This document shows, piece by piece, positions 16,850-25,496 of a stretch of DNA of 64,000 nucleotides. A program made the translations under genes and the position numbers. The notes under the pieces were generated by a model. That model did no database searches. It saw only the letters and a program-made list of their open reading frames with translations, and was not told where the DNA came from. The stretch comes from CAYJIX01 sp964370375 (lineage in GTDB: Bacteria; Desulfobacterota; Desulfovibrionia; Desulfovibrionales; Desulfovibrionaceae): contig CAYJIX010000004.1 in NCBI GenBank assembly GCA_964370375.1, positions 1 to 64,000 on the forward strand, given 5' to 3'. Numbering within the stretch: position 1 is the first letter of the stretch; each line of letters starts with the position of its first letter.

Positions 16850-18937
16850 ATGGGTGATACTGATGCTCACGTAAAGTATAATGATCCGTCTGAGCAAGAC
16901 TATATTGGGCTATTTTTGCGTATTTCCAATCGAATGCTAACGGAAGCGAACGAGCATGACTTTATGGAAAAATCGCTTGCTGACATTGGAAATACCATGC
17001 AGGTGAGCCGTAGTTATCTTATTGAAAGAAAAGATAACCTTTGGAGCATGACTCATGAATGGGTAAATGACGGAGTTATGCCTTGTAAAGATGAAATGCA
17101 AAACAAGTCATTTGACGCTTGGTCACGTGAAGGCGACATCCTGCATCTGCCTTCTATGGACAAGCCGTATATAGTAGAAGATGTTGAGCAGCTTTCTAAC
17201 GTCGAAATGCTCGGCATTCTTAAAAAACAAGGGGTTCATTCCTTAATAAGCATTCCTTTTTTTGATGCAGAACAGCTTGCGGGTTTGTTTGGGCTTGATC
17301 GTTGTGAAAAGATAGCCGGCTGGGCAGATCAAAATACAAATACCACAATCATTTTGGCTAGTTTGTTAAATAACGCCAGAAAATATTTTCATACCCAGCA
17401 AACCATTCAAAAAAAGAAAGAACAGATCCAGGTTCTTTTTGATGCATTTCCTTATCCTATCTATATTTCAAGTATCAAAGATTATTCGATTTTGTTTTAT
17501 AATAAAGCCATTCGTGATGGGTTTGGCCTTGGGAATACTTGCTCTTTATCCTGCCATAAAGCTTTTCAGAATTTGGATGCACCGTGCCCGTTTTGCACAA
17601 ACGCTAAGTTAAAAAAAGGTGCGCCTCCTTATATTTGGCACCACCATAACCCCATTGTTGCTAGAGATTATAAAGTTATTGATCGTGCCATGAGCTGGGA
17701 AAATGTTGATAATGCGCGTTTTTCCATTGCTTTTGACATAACTGATTCTTTGCGCCTGCAACGCGAGCAAGTTTTAGAGCGTGAAGCCAATGCCGCAAAA
17801 GGCGTGTTTTTGGCCAACATGAGCCATGAGTTGCGCACACCCCTCAACGGTATTCTTGGTTTAGCTCACCTTGCACAGACTGCCAATGATGATGAAAAAG
17901 TTGAAGATTACTTAGGAAAAATACAAATTTCTTCAAAAAAACTTTTAGGAATTATCAATGATATTTTGGATTTTTCAAAGATAGAAAACGAATCAATCGA
18001 ATTGGAGTCCCAGCCGTTTAATATGGGGGATGTCTTTTTTGAATCCAAAATTATTTTGCAAGCAGAAGCAGACCGAAAAGGGCTTTTTTTACATTGCATA
18101 ATGGATGAGGATATACCCATATTGCTACAAGGCGATGCTTTGCGCCTATCACAAATCCTTTTAAACCTAGCCAATAACGCTATAAAATTTACCGAAAAAG
18201 GCGGCGTGACCCTTTCTGCCCGTATCATTGAAGCAGCAGAGCAGGGGCTGCGTATCCTCTTTACAGTGCAAGATACCGGCATAGGTATTTCTGCTGAAAA
18301 TGTGGAAAAATTGTTTACTGAATTCACGCAGGCAGAGGCTTCTACAACGCGCCGTTATGGCGGAACAGGTCTTGGCCTAACCATTGTGCGGCGTCTAGCA
18401 GAGCTTATGGGCGGAAAAGTTTGGGTTGAAAGCGAGCTTGGTAAAGGTTCTGCCTTTATGTGCGAAATTCCTTTTGTAAAAGCCCATACTCAGGCTGCTG
18501 TTGAAACGCAAATCCCACATCAGCCAAAAGTTGCCGAAGATATTACCGATGTGCGTGTTCTTTTGGTAGAAGATAATGAAATAAATACCCTTATTGCCAC
18601 AGAAGTGCTGGAGCAATTTGGTTGTATTGTTGACTGCGCTGGGGATGGGCTTGTTGCTTTAAGCAAGCTTGAAAAAAATACGTACGATATTGTCCTTATG
18701 GATATTCAAATGCCCAATATGGATGGGCTTGAGGCAGCGCGGCGTATTCGTAAAGAGGAACGCTATGACACGCTTCCCGTTGTGGCCATATCAGCACATG
18801 CCATGGTGCAAGATCATGAAAAAAGCTGCGAAGCTGGTATGCAAGATCATATTACCAAACCCTTCAATCCTGAAATGTTGCGCCATATAATATATAAGTA
18901 TACAAAAAATACCTTTGTTTTTAAAGATAGAGTATAA
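16850..18937 (+). CDS. GAF-PAS hybrid sensor histidine kinase (first of tandem pair)
   Basis: A 695-residue cytoplasmic hybrid kinase. Residues about 20-180 are a GAF-like domain. Residues about 190-305 are a PAS domain bearing a cysteine cluster C-x10-C-x2-C (CHKAFQNLDAPCPFC, about 234-248). The HisKA domain has His about 326 in NMSHELRTPLNG. The HATPase has DTGIGI and GGTGLGLTIV, and the receiver carries its Asp about 617 in LMDIQMPNMDG. No membrane segments are present. It is followed after 44 bp by a paralogue with the same architecture. The cysteine cluster suggests a metal, redox or cofactor site, but this is inference. The output partner is not encoded nearby. Confidence 0.93.
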   Translation: MGDTDAHVKYNDPSEQDYIGLFLRISNRMLTEANEHDFMEKSLADIGNTMQVSRSYLIERKDNLWSMTHEWVNDGVMPCKDEMQNKSFDAWSREGDILHLPSMDKPYIVEDVEQLSNVEMLGILKKQGVHSLISIPFFDAEQLAGLFGLDRCEKIAGWADQNTNTTIILASLLNNARKYFHTQQTIQKKKEQIQVLFDAFPYPIYISSIKDYSILFYNKAIRDGFGLGNTCSLSCHKAFQNLDAPCPFCTNAKLKKGAPPYIWHHHNPIVARDYKVIDRAMSWENVDNARFSIAFDITDSLRLQREQVLEREANAAKGVFLANMSHELRTPLNGILGLAHLAQTANDDEKVEDYLGKIQISSKKLLGIINDILDFSKIENESIELESQPFNMGDVFFESKIILQAEADRKGLFLHCIMDEDIPILLQGDALRLSQILLNLANNAIKFTEKGGVTLSARIIEAAEQGLRILFTVQDTGIGISAENVEKLFTEFTQAEASTTRRYGGTGLGLTIVRRLAELMGGKVWVESELGKGSAFMCEIPFVKAHTQAAVETQIPHQPKVAEDITDVRVLLVEDNEINTLIATEVLEQFGCIVDCAGDGLVALSKLEKNTYDIVLMDIQMPNMDGLEAARRIRKEERYDTLPVVAISAHAMVQDHEKSCEAGMQDHITKPFNPEMLRHIIYKYTKNTFVFKDRV

Positions 18938-18981
18938 ATAGTGTGTTTTGCATAAGCACCTACATATTTTGAGGATATTGT

Positions 18982-21042
18982 ATGAGCCATTTTGCATCTG
19001 CTGGTGAGGCATCAAAAAATACCACTGACCTTTTATTAAAGTTGTCTACAGATATTCTTTTGTCTGAGGACCTAGATACCTTTTTACAAAATACCTTGGC
19101 TGAAGTCGGCAATAAGCTAAAGGTACACCGTGTGTATATTTTTACTCATGAAAATCATCATTGGACAAATATTTTTTCTTGGGTAGACCCAGAACTTCCA
19201 CCATTTACCGATTTGCTTGAAAAAGGCAATCTTGAAAAAGTTTTGTATGAAGATGGCATGTTTGCATCTTTAAATTCCGGAAAGCCATATTGTGTTCGTT
19301 CTATAGATGACTTTGATGATGAAAATGCCCGCAATGCTTTAAGATCACAGTACATAAAAGGCCTTATCCTTGTTCCGCTTTTTTCAAACGAAGAATTGTA
19401 TGCTTTTTTGGGTGTTGATCAATGTGATGATGTTGAGAATTGGGTAGAAAATACATTAGATACCATGGTTGCCATTGGCTATTTAATAAACAATGCAATT
19501 CATTATTTTGGTTCATTAGACTTTTTACATAAAAAAGAAAAAGAAGCGCAAGAATTATTAGACCTTCTTCCTGTGCCTGTATATATCACCAATCCCAATA
19601 CGCATGGCTTTCTTTGTTACAATAAGGCCCTTGGTGATTATGTGGGTATCGAAAATATAGAAAACAGAAAATGTTATGAAGTGATACACGGTTTTAACGC
19701 GCCGTGCTCCTTTTGTAAGACAGATTTTTTAGCTATACATTCAGGTTCGTGCGAATGGGAAATGTATAGCGAAAAATGCAAAGTGCAATTTAAAATTTTT
19801 GATAAATGTATTCAATGGGATGACATTGAAAACGCACGCCTTACCATTGCCCTTGATATCAATGACTCCTTGCGTATGCAGCGCGAACAAGTGCTTGAAC
19901 GCGAAGCCTTTGTTGCTAAAAGCCGTTTTTTGGCCAACATGAGCCATGAATTGCGCACGCCACTGAACGGTATTATTGGCATGACACAGCTTGCCATACA
20001 ACATAACCATGATGAAAAAGTTGGAAATTATTTAGAAAAAGTACAAGACTCTTCCAAAACACTGCTTAACGTTATCAACGATATCCTTGACTTTTCTAAA
20101 ATCGAAGCTGGCAAGTTAACGCTTGAGGAGCTTCCCTTTGATGTTCGCGAAGTTTGCGAAAATATTAAAGAGCACTTTTGGGAAGAGGCTAGCCACAAAA
20201 ATATCCAACTCGCATTTACCATTGACGATAATGTGACTCCGTGGTTGGTCGGAGATTCTTTGCGGTTTTATCAAATAATACAGCATCTTGTAGAAAATGC
20301 GGTTAAGTTTACAGAACAAGGCTTTGTACGTTACTCCCTGCATGTTCATGAGCCAAAAAATGAAGACGGCATCCTGCTTTTACGCCTTGTGGTGGAAGAT
20401 AGCGGCATTGGCATAACAGAAGAAGCCTTACAAAAAATGTTCGTGTGGTTCACGCAAGCAGACAGTTCCAGCACGCGCCGTTATGGCGGTATAGGCATGG
20501 GCCTTGCCATTGTTGAAAAATTGCTTGAACTTATGCGTGGATCCATTGCTGTTGCAAGCACATTAGGGCAGGGGGCAGCCTTTACGTGCCTGATTCCTTT
20601 TGTCGTAGCCGAACAAGGCATGGTTTGCGATAGTGAACCCAAAAACATGGATATTACGGGAACGGCTGTGCTTTTAGCGGAAGATAACGAAATAAACAGT
20701 ATGATTGCAACAGAAATGCTTACCGCTATGGGGTGCACGGTTGAATGGGTTCAAGACGGCCTAGAGGTTTTGGCCTGCCTTGAAAAAAAGACCTATGATG
20801 TCATTTTAATGGACGTGCAAATGCCACGCATGGATGGGCTTGAAGCAACGCGGCGTATTCGCGAAAATTCGCATTTTGACAATATGCCCATCATTGCCTT
20901 GACAGCACACAGCGAAAAAGAAGAAATCAACGAATGTTATGCTGCCGGCATGCAAGCACATGCGTTAAAACCTCTTTCTGACAAAAAATTGCAAAAGGTC
21001 ATTGCAGAATATACCACAGCTGCATTTAGGTTTGCGCGGTAA
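18982..21042 (+). CDS. GAF-PAS hybrid sensor histidine kinase (second of tandem pair)
   Basis: A 686-residue paralogue of the preceding kinase with the same order: GAF-like, PAS with C-x10-C-x2-C (CYEVIHGFNAPCSFC), HisKA (His about 322), HATPase and receiver (Asp about 611). The two differ in places that matter. Here the ATP lid reads GGIGMGLAIVEK, the first N-box line is FYQIIQHLVENAVKF, and the receiver end is HALKPLS rather than HITKPFN. This suggests divergence in partner choice. GAGG lies just before the ATG. The pair ends at a shared bidirectional terminator facing the catalase gene. Confidence 0.93.
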   Translation: MSHFASAGEASKNTTDLLLKLSTDILLSEDLDTFLQNTLAEVGNKLKVHRVYIFTHENHHWTNIFSWVDPELPPFTDLLEKGNLEKVLYEDGMFASLNSGKPYCVRSIDDFDDENARNALRSQYIKGLILVPLFSNEELYAFLGVDQCDDVENWVENTLDTMVAIGYLINNAIHYFGSLDFLHKKEKEAQELLDLLPVPVYITNPNTHGFLCYNKALGDYVGIENIENRKCYEVIHGFNAPCSFCKTDFLAIHSGSCEWEMYSEKCKVQFKIFDKCIQWDDIENARLTIALDINDSLRMQREQVLEREAFVAKSRFLANMSHELRTPLNGIIGMTQLAIQHNHDEKVGNYLEKVQDSSKTLLNVINDILDFSKIEAGKLTLEELPFDVREVCENIKEHFWEEASHKNIQLAFTIDDNVTPWLVGDSLRFYQIIQHLVENAVKFTEQGFVRYSLHVHEPKNEDGILLLRLVVEDSGIGITEEALQKMFVWFTQADSSSTRRYGGIGMGLAIVEKLLELMRGSIAVASTLGQGAAFTCLIPFVVAEQGMVCDSEPKNMDITGTAVLLAEDNEINSMIATEMLTAMGCTVEWVQDGLEVLACLEKKTYDVILMDVQMPRMDGLEATRRIRENSHFDNMPIIALTAHSEKEEINECYAAGMQAHALKPLSDKKLQKVIAEYTTAAFRFAR

Positions 21043-21192
21043 ATTTTTGGCTTGCAAGCGCTCTTGCTGCTAAAATGCGTATGCTCTTTTTGCACGTTCT
21101 GCCAGTGTATTTACAATGGGTAGATATAAATTGCTTTATACATTGAAATATTAAGAAAAAAAGAAAATCATTTCGGTTTTATTGCCATAAAT

Positions 21193-21227
21193 AAAGCCAC
21201 CGCACAAAAATTGTGTGCGGTGGCTTT
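21193..21227. terminator. Bidirectional terminator between kinase pair and catalase
   Basis: A perfect 14-bp stem (AAAGCCACCGCACA with TGTGCGGTGGCTTT) has a 7-nt loop, placed between the convergent ends of the second kinase (plus) and the catalase gene (minus). The arms end in AAA/TTT on both strands. The T-runs are short, but the stem is strong and GC-rich. Confidence 0.85.
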
Positions 21228-21246
21228 GTTATAGAATAGCTACGTG

Positions 21247-22698
21247 TTATTTAAGCAGGCCCATTTTTTTCAAAGCTGCTGCTACTCCTTCGCCATAGGC
21301 CGGATCAGCTTTGCTGCAATTTTCAATGTGGCGCAGCTTTATGGCCTCATCACTATCACCAAGGGCACGGGCAGTGTTGTCAAACAATGCTTGGCGTTGA
21401 TCAGGTGTCATGAGTCCAAAAAGTTTACGTGGCTGGGTATAGTAATCGTCGTCATCTTCGCGAAAATCCCAATCCCACGCCGCGCCTTCAAGGGCCAATG
21501 GCGGATCACGATATTCTGGCTGCTCTTGCCATTCACCAGCGCTGTTTGGCTCGTAAGGAATGGTTGCGCCAAAGTTGCCATCCACTCGCATGGCACCGTC
21601 ACGATGATAGCTGTGCACAGGGCAACGCGGTGCATTGACGGGAATCATATGGTGATTGACCCCAAGGCGATAACGCTGTGCGTCGCCATAGGAGAAAAGG
21701 CGTCCTTGCAGCATTTTGTCAGGTGAAAAACCGACACCCGGTACAATATTGGCAGGGTTAAAGGCCGCTTGCTCTACTTCTGCAAAATAGTTTTCCGGAT
21801 TACGATTGAGCTCAAGCACCCCAACTTCATACATGGGCGCGTCATCATGGTACCATACTTTGGTTAAATCAAACGGATTATACGGTAGCTTTGCCGCGTC
21901 TGCTTCCGGCAGGATTTGAACAAAAAGAGTCCAGCGCGGAAAATCCTTTTTTTCAATACTTTCAAACAGGTCACGGTGGTGACTGTCCCTGTCCATACCG
22001 ATGATTTTGCCCGCTTCCTCATCGGTTAGATTTTTGATGCCCTGTTCGGTGCGAAAATGGAATTTAACCCAAAAACGCTCGTTTTTGTCATTGATAAAGC
22101 TAAAGGTATGGCTGCCAAATCCATGCATATGACGATAGGTTGCAGGGATGCCGCGATCGCTCATGACAACGGTGACTTGGTGCAAGGCTTCAGGCAAAAG
22201 CGTCCAAAAATCCCAATTGTGACCGGCATTGTGCATGTGGGTTCGCGGATCACGTTTTACCACGTGGTTGAGATCAGGAAATTTTAGCGGATCACGCAGG
22301 AAAAAGACAGGCGTATTGTTGCCAACCAAATCCCAATTGCCCTGATCGGTGTAAAATTTTATGGCAAAGCCGCGGATGTCACGCTCGGCATCTGCTGCAC
22401 CGCGCTCGCCAGCAACCGTGGAAAACCGCACAAAGAGATCAGTTTTTTTACCAATTTTTGAAAAAATTGAAGCCTTTGTAAATGCAGTAATATCATGTGT
22501 CACGGTAAAGGTTCCATAGGCTCCCGATCCTTTGGCGTGCATGCGTCGCTCAGGAATAACCTCGCGATCAAAATGGCTTAACTTTTCTAAAAACCAGATG
22601 TTTTCCAGCAACATGGGGCCACGTTTACCAGCTGTCTTTACATTATTGTTGCTACTGACAGGGGCACCGGACGTTGTTGTTAACCTTTTTGATGACAT
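21247..22698 (-). CDS. katA: Monofunctional haem catalase
   Basis: A 483-residue small-subunit catalase that decomposes hydrogen peroxide in the cytoplasm. The first active-site block reads FDREVIPERRMHAKGSGAYG (catalytic His about 58). The distal segment RFSTVAGERGAADAERDIRG and the proximal haem ligand region RLFSYGDAQRYRLG, with its Tyr, are all intact. Length is typical of clade 3 enzymes. AGAGGAAG precedes the ATG. The gene sits alone behind a 7-1-7 Fur/PerR-type palindrome, so peroxide or metal control is likely. An anaerobe would use it for oxygen defence. Confidence 0.97.
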   Translation of the reverse strand: MSSKRLTTTSGAPVSSNNNVKTAGKRGPMLLENIWFLEKLSHFDREVIPERRMHAKGSGAYGTFTVTHDITAFTKASIFSKIGKKTDLFVRFSTVAGERGAADAERDIRGFAIKFYTDQGNWDLVGNNTPVFFLRDPLKFPDLNHVVKRDPRTHMHNAGHNWDFWTLLPEALHQVTVVMSDRGIPATYRHMHGFGSHTFSFINDKNERFWVKFHFRTEQGIKNLTDEEAGKIIGMDRDSHHRDLFESIEKKDFPRWTLFVQILPEADAAKLPYNPFDLTKVWYHDDAPMYEVGVLELNRNPENYFAEVEQAAFNPANIVPGVGFSPDKMLQGRLFSYGDAQRYRLGVNHHMIPVNAPRCPVHSYHRDGAMRVDGNFGATIPYEPNSAGEWQEQPEYRDPPLALEGAAWDWDFREDDDDYYTQPRKLFGLMTPDQRQALFDNTARALGDSDEAIKLRHIENCSKADPAYGEGVAAALKKMGLLK

Positions 22699-22731
22699 AG
22701 TTCTTCCTCTTTTTGTAAAAGGTTCTTAGTC

Positions 22732-22746
22732 TAATCATAATGATTA
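22732..22746 (-). promoter_or_regulatory. 7-1-7 Fur/PerR-type operator upstream of katA
   Basis: TAATCATAATGATTA is a perfect 7-1-7 inverted repeat, the arrangement recognised by Fur and PerR family repressors. It lies 34 bp upstream of the katA start codon, where a bound repressor would block the promoter. Because the target is a catalase, PerR is the best candidate. This is inference, as no regulator gene is in the window. Confidence 0.7.
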
Positions 22747-23023
22747 CTGTTACCATACATAAAAAAAACAGACTACGCAAGTATAAACTTCATTTTTGTA
22801 AAAAAAAATATTTTAAGCGCCTGAATTACAGCTAAGCACGTAAATTTTTTACTATATGGTTGAGTGCTATGACAATGCCGGCACATGTGGTTTTGAACGG
22901 CAAGTAAAAAAAAATTGTATTTATGGGAGGATTTTCATATTTTTCGATAAGCAAAATAAAGAACTTGTGCCTAGGTTTTAACATAAGCATTTGATATGTT
23001 ATGTAATATTGAAAAAACAACAA

Positions 23024-23042
23024 GATATTGACATTCATTTTC
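23024..23042 (+). promoter_or_regulatory. Fur-box-like site upstream of the TonB receptor
   Basis: gatattgacattcattttc matches 15 of 19 positions of the classical Fur consensus GATAATGATAATCATTATC. A perfect TTGACA -35 hexamer (23028-23033) lies inside it, although the matching -10 is weak. It is 115 bp upstream of the receptor start. The site suggests iron-responsive repression of the import locus. Confidence 0.55.
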
Positions 23043-23156
23043 AGTTATGGTTAGTTCTTTTCACCAGAGGACGGAGTGGATGATTTTTGGGGCCCCAAAA
23101 TACAAAAACTCTTTTTGCTAAGAAAATACTTACCTTACGTAGAAGGAAGGACAAAC

Positions 23157-25367
23157 ATGAGTGGATATATCAACAAGATATGTCTTGCAGGCCTTTTTGT
23201 ACTGTCGGCAAGTTTTAGTGCCGTAGCTGCCGAAAGAATTGCAGAGGAACGGACCCAAGAGGCAAATCAAGAAACTTTGGCAGAAACAGGCCCCAGTTAT
23301 TTACTGCCCCAGTACACCGTGTATGGCTCCATGATGCCTGTGGAAATTGCTAAATATCCCGGCTCTGTGTCGGTTCTTGAAAGCGATGACCTTGGAACGT
23401 ACAACACCATCATCAGGAATTTGGAAAAAGTACCCGGATTCAATACAGGCTATTCCGTGGGCCGTTCCATTTCGCAGGATTATACGATCCGCGGTTACAG
23501 CGGCGATCGCGTTATCATAAAGCTTGACAACGTTCCAAGAGAAGCAGGAATGGGCTTTACATCCTCTTTCCGCGTAGATCCCACGATTTTAAAAAGTGTT
23601 GAAGTGGTCAAAGGCGCATCCTCCATACTGCATGGCGGCGGTGCCATCGGTGGTGTTGTTGCCATGACCACCAAGGATCCGAGCGATTATATTACGGGCG
23701 ATAAACCCTATGCTCTTGAATTGAATACTCGTTTTGAAACGAACGACATGTTTTCTCAGGCTGTAACAGGAGCCATTAAAACCGACACCTTGCCCATTGA
23801 CCTGTTGTTGCATTTCCGCTTTGTAAAAGAAGGCGATATTGAGCTGGCAGGCGGCGGTGGCGGCGACTATTACTATGGTGAAACGCTAGATGAAGCTGTC
23901 AATGATTCCGGAATCAAGTCCTTCCTTGGAAAAGTTGGTTGGGATCTTACCGAAGGGCAACGCCTTGAGCTTTCCCTCTCCCACTATCAGCAGGATACCA
24001 CAACAACGGTCAACCCTTCATTCAACATGAATTATGACCCTGAACTCCGCTTTTCCTCACCGCCAACAGATTTTTCCTTAAAGCAAACAGACCTTGTGGG
24101 AACCTATGAATGGGATTCCACCAGCACAGATTTGATCGATTTGACTGTAATGGGCTATTATGCCAGCGCAAGTAACCACAGGTACATGCATGCTCAACTT
24201 CCCGATGTTCCAAACGATGCCACGATGATCAATTCTGAACATCGTTGGGGCTTTACCGCAAAAAACATTGCAGCATTTAATACCGGTTCTGTGGTCAAGC
24301 ACAGCCTTGTGGCAGGTGTTGACTATCATCATCGCTCAGAAGATTACCACTTTATCTACGGAACAGATACAGCATGGGGCGTTGGTGTCGATCAGGGCAT
24401 GCCAAACAATTATAGCGATTTAGGTATATACCTGCAAGATGATATCACCTTTTTTGATATCTTTACCCTGACCCTTGGCGGGCGTTACGATTCCTATTAC
24501 CGTAAGGTGGAAGGACACAATAGCTCAACAGAAGGCCGTTTTTCACCGCGTATCGGTGCAGCCCTTGAAGTGTTTGACGGGTTTTACCTTTTGGGTAACT
24601 ATTCTGAAACCTTCCGTGCTCCCACCCCTATGGAAACCAATGCAAGCGGCTATTTGAACCAAGTGGCCTATTACATTCCAAACCCGAATCTAGAGCCTGA
24701 AACAGCCAAAGAATTTGAATTTGGTCTGTCCTATAACAAAACAGGGCTCTTTACCGACAATGATAGCTTGTTCTTTAAAGGCATGTATTTTGTAGGTGAA
24801 ATTGAAAACTTGATTGAGTTTGAATACCTTACCGATTTAGGTGATCCTCCGCCTCATGGTGCTTTAGATCCTGATTATTACGGACAATATAGAAACGTCA
24901 GCAATGCCAAGCGCGAAGGTTTTGAAATTGAAGCCAGATACGGCATAGCTTCTTGGCTCTTTATGGCGTCCTATGAACACCTTAAACTTTACGATGCCGA
25001 TACCGGCCAAGACATCAATGATTATGCCGACAAATTGCGCGTTGGTGTTGCCTACACCTATGAGCCTTTTGACTTAACCGTGGGCGTTGATGTTGACCAT
25101 TGGTTTGCAGCAAATCCTGCACCCTACACAGGAAGCAACACTGTCTATTACTATCCTGATGAAAGCTTCACCATTGTTAACGCCTTGGTGACCTGGAAGC
25201 CCAGTGATTTAGGATGGACTTTCTTTAACGACAACCTTGAAATTGGCCTTGGTGTAAACAATATCTTTGATGATACTTACTCACCGCCCAACAACTTGCT
25301 TAATGCTAACCGCTTGTTCTACGGTACAGGGCGTAACATTTACGGAACCTTTAAACTTACATTCTAG
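23157..25367 (+). CDS. TonB-dependent outer-membrane receptor
   Basis: A 736-residue outer-membrane receptor. The start at 23157 is chosen for GGAAGG upstream and the signal peptide that follows (MSGYINKICLAGLFVLSASF, cleavage near AVAAE). An upstream in-frame ATG at 23076 adds 27 residues before it. A plug domain (about 60-175) has the usual VEVVKGASSILHGGGAIGG segment, followed by a long beta-barrel rich in alternating aromatic residues and ending in the terminal Phe expected for barrel assembly. Members import iron siderophores, haem, cobalamin or other metal chelates. The neighbouring peptide-type ABC transporter and the Fur-like site suggest a metallophore or peptide-like siderophore. 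The exact ligand is unknown. Confidence 0.95.
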   Translation: MSGYINKICLAGLFVLSASFSAVAAERIAEERTQEANQETLAETGPSYLLPQYTVYGSMMPVEIAKYPGSVSVLESDDLGTYNTIIRNLEKVPGFNTGYSVGRSISQDYTIRGYSGDRVIIKLDNVPREAGMGFTSSFRVDPTILKSVEVVKGASSILHGGGAIGGVVAMTTKDPSDYITGDKPYALELNTRFETNDMFSQAVTGAIKTDTLPIDLLLHFRFVKEGDIELAGGGGGDYYYGETLDEAVNDSGIKSFLGKVGWDLTEGQRLELSLSHYQQDTTTTVNPSFNMNYDPELRFSSPPTDFSLKQTDLVGTYEWDSTSTDLIDLTVMGYYASASNHRYMHAQLPDVPNDATMINSEHRWGFTAKNIAAFNTGSVVKHSLVAGVDYHHRSEDYHFIYGTDTAWGVGVDQGMPNNYSDLGIYLQDDITFFDIFTLTLGGRYDSYYRKVEGHNSSTEGRFSPRIGAALEVFDGFYLLGNYSETFRAPTPMETNASGYLNQVAYYIPNPNLEPETAKEFEFGLSYNKTGLFTDNDSLFFKGMYFVGEIENLIEFEYLTDLGDPPPHGALDPDYYGQYRNVSNAKREGFEIEARYGIASWLFMASYEHLKLYDADTGQDINDYADKLRVGVAYTYEPFDLTVGVDVDHWFAANPAPYTGSNTVYYYPDESFTIVNALVTWKPSDLGWTFFNDNLEIGLGVNNIFDDTYSPPNNLLNANRLFYGTGRNIYGTFKLTF

Positions 25368-25373
25368 GCTTTT

Positions 25374-25457
25374 GCAAAGGAAGGTCGAGGGGGCTTTCCT
25401 TTTGCTTGGGAAGTGTCAAAGCATGCCAAAACATTTTGGAAACATGCTTTGGCACTT
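25374..25457 (+). other. Two consecutive stem-loops between receptor and yejA
   Basis: The first stem pairs gcaaaggaa (25374-25382) with ttccttttgc (about 25396-25405). The second pairs aagtgtcaaagcatg (25411-25425) with catgctttggcactt (25443-25457), 14 of 15 positions matching. An inner ccaaaa/ttttgg stem extends it. Neither is followed by a strong T-run. They fill almost the entire gap between the receptor and the binding-protein gene and look like RNA processing or partial attenuation elements that lower expression downstream of the receptor. Confidence 0.65.
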
Positions 25458-25496
25458 CCTCATGTGATTACGAGTTCGATTTAAAAGGGGTACTCT

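Larger units (their letters stand above)
22699..23156. other. Divergent region between catalase and TonB-receptor genes
   Basis: About 458 bp without a gene, separating the divergent katA (minus) and the TonB-dependent receptor (plus). Each end carries a Fur-family-like site: 22732-22746 on the katA side and 23024-23042 on the receptor side. The middle is AT-rich (for example the A-runs near 22800 and 22910) with no recognised feature. Confidence 0.6.
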
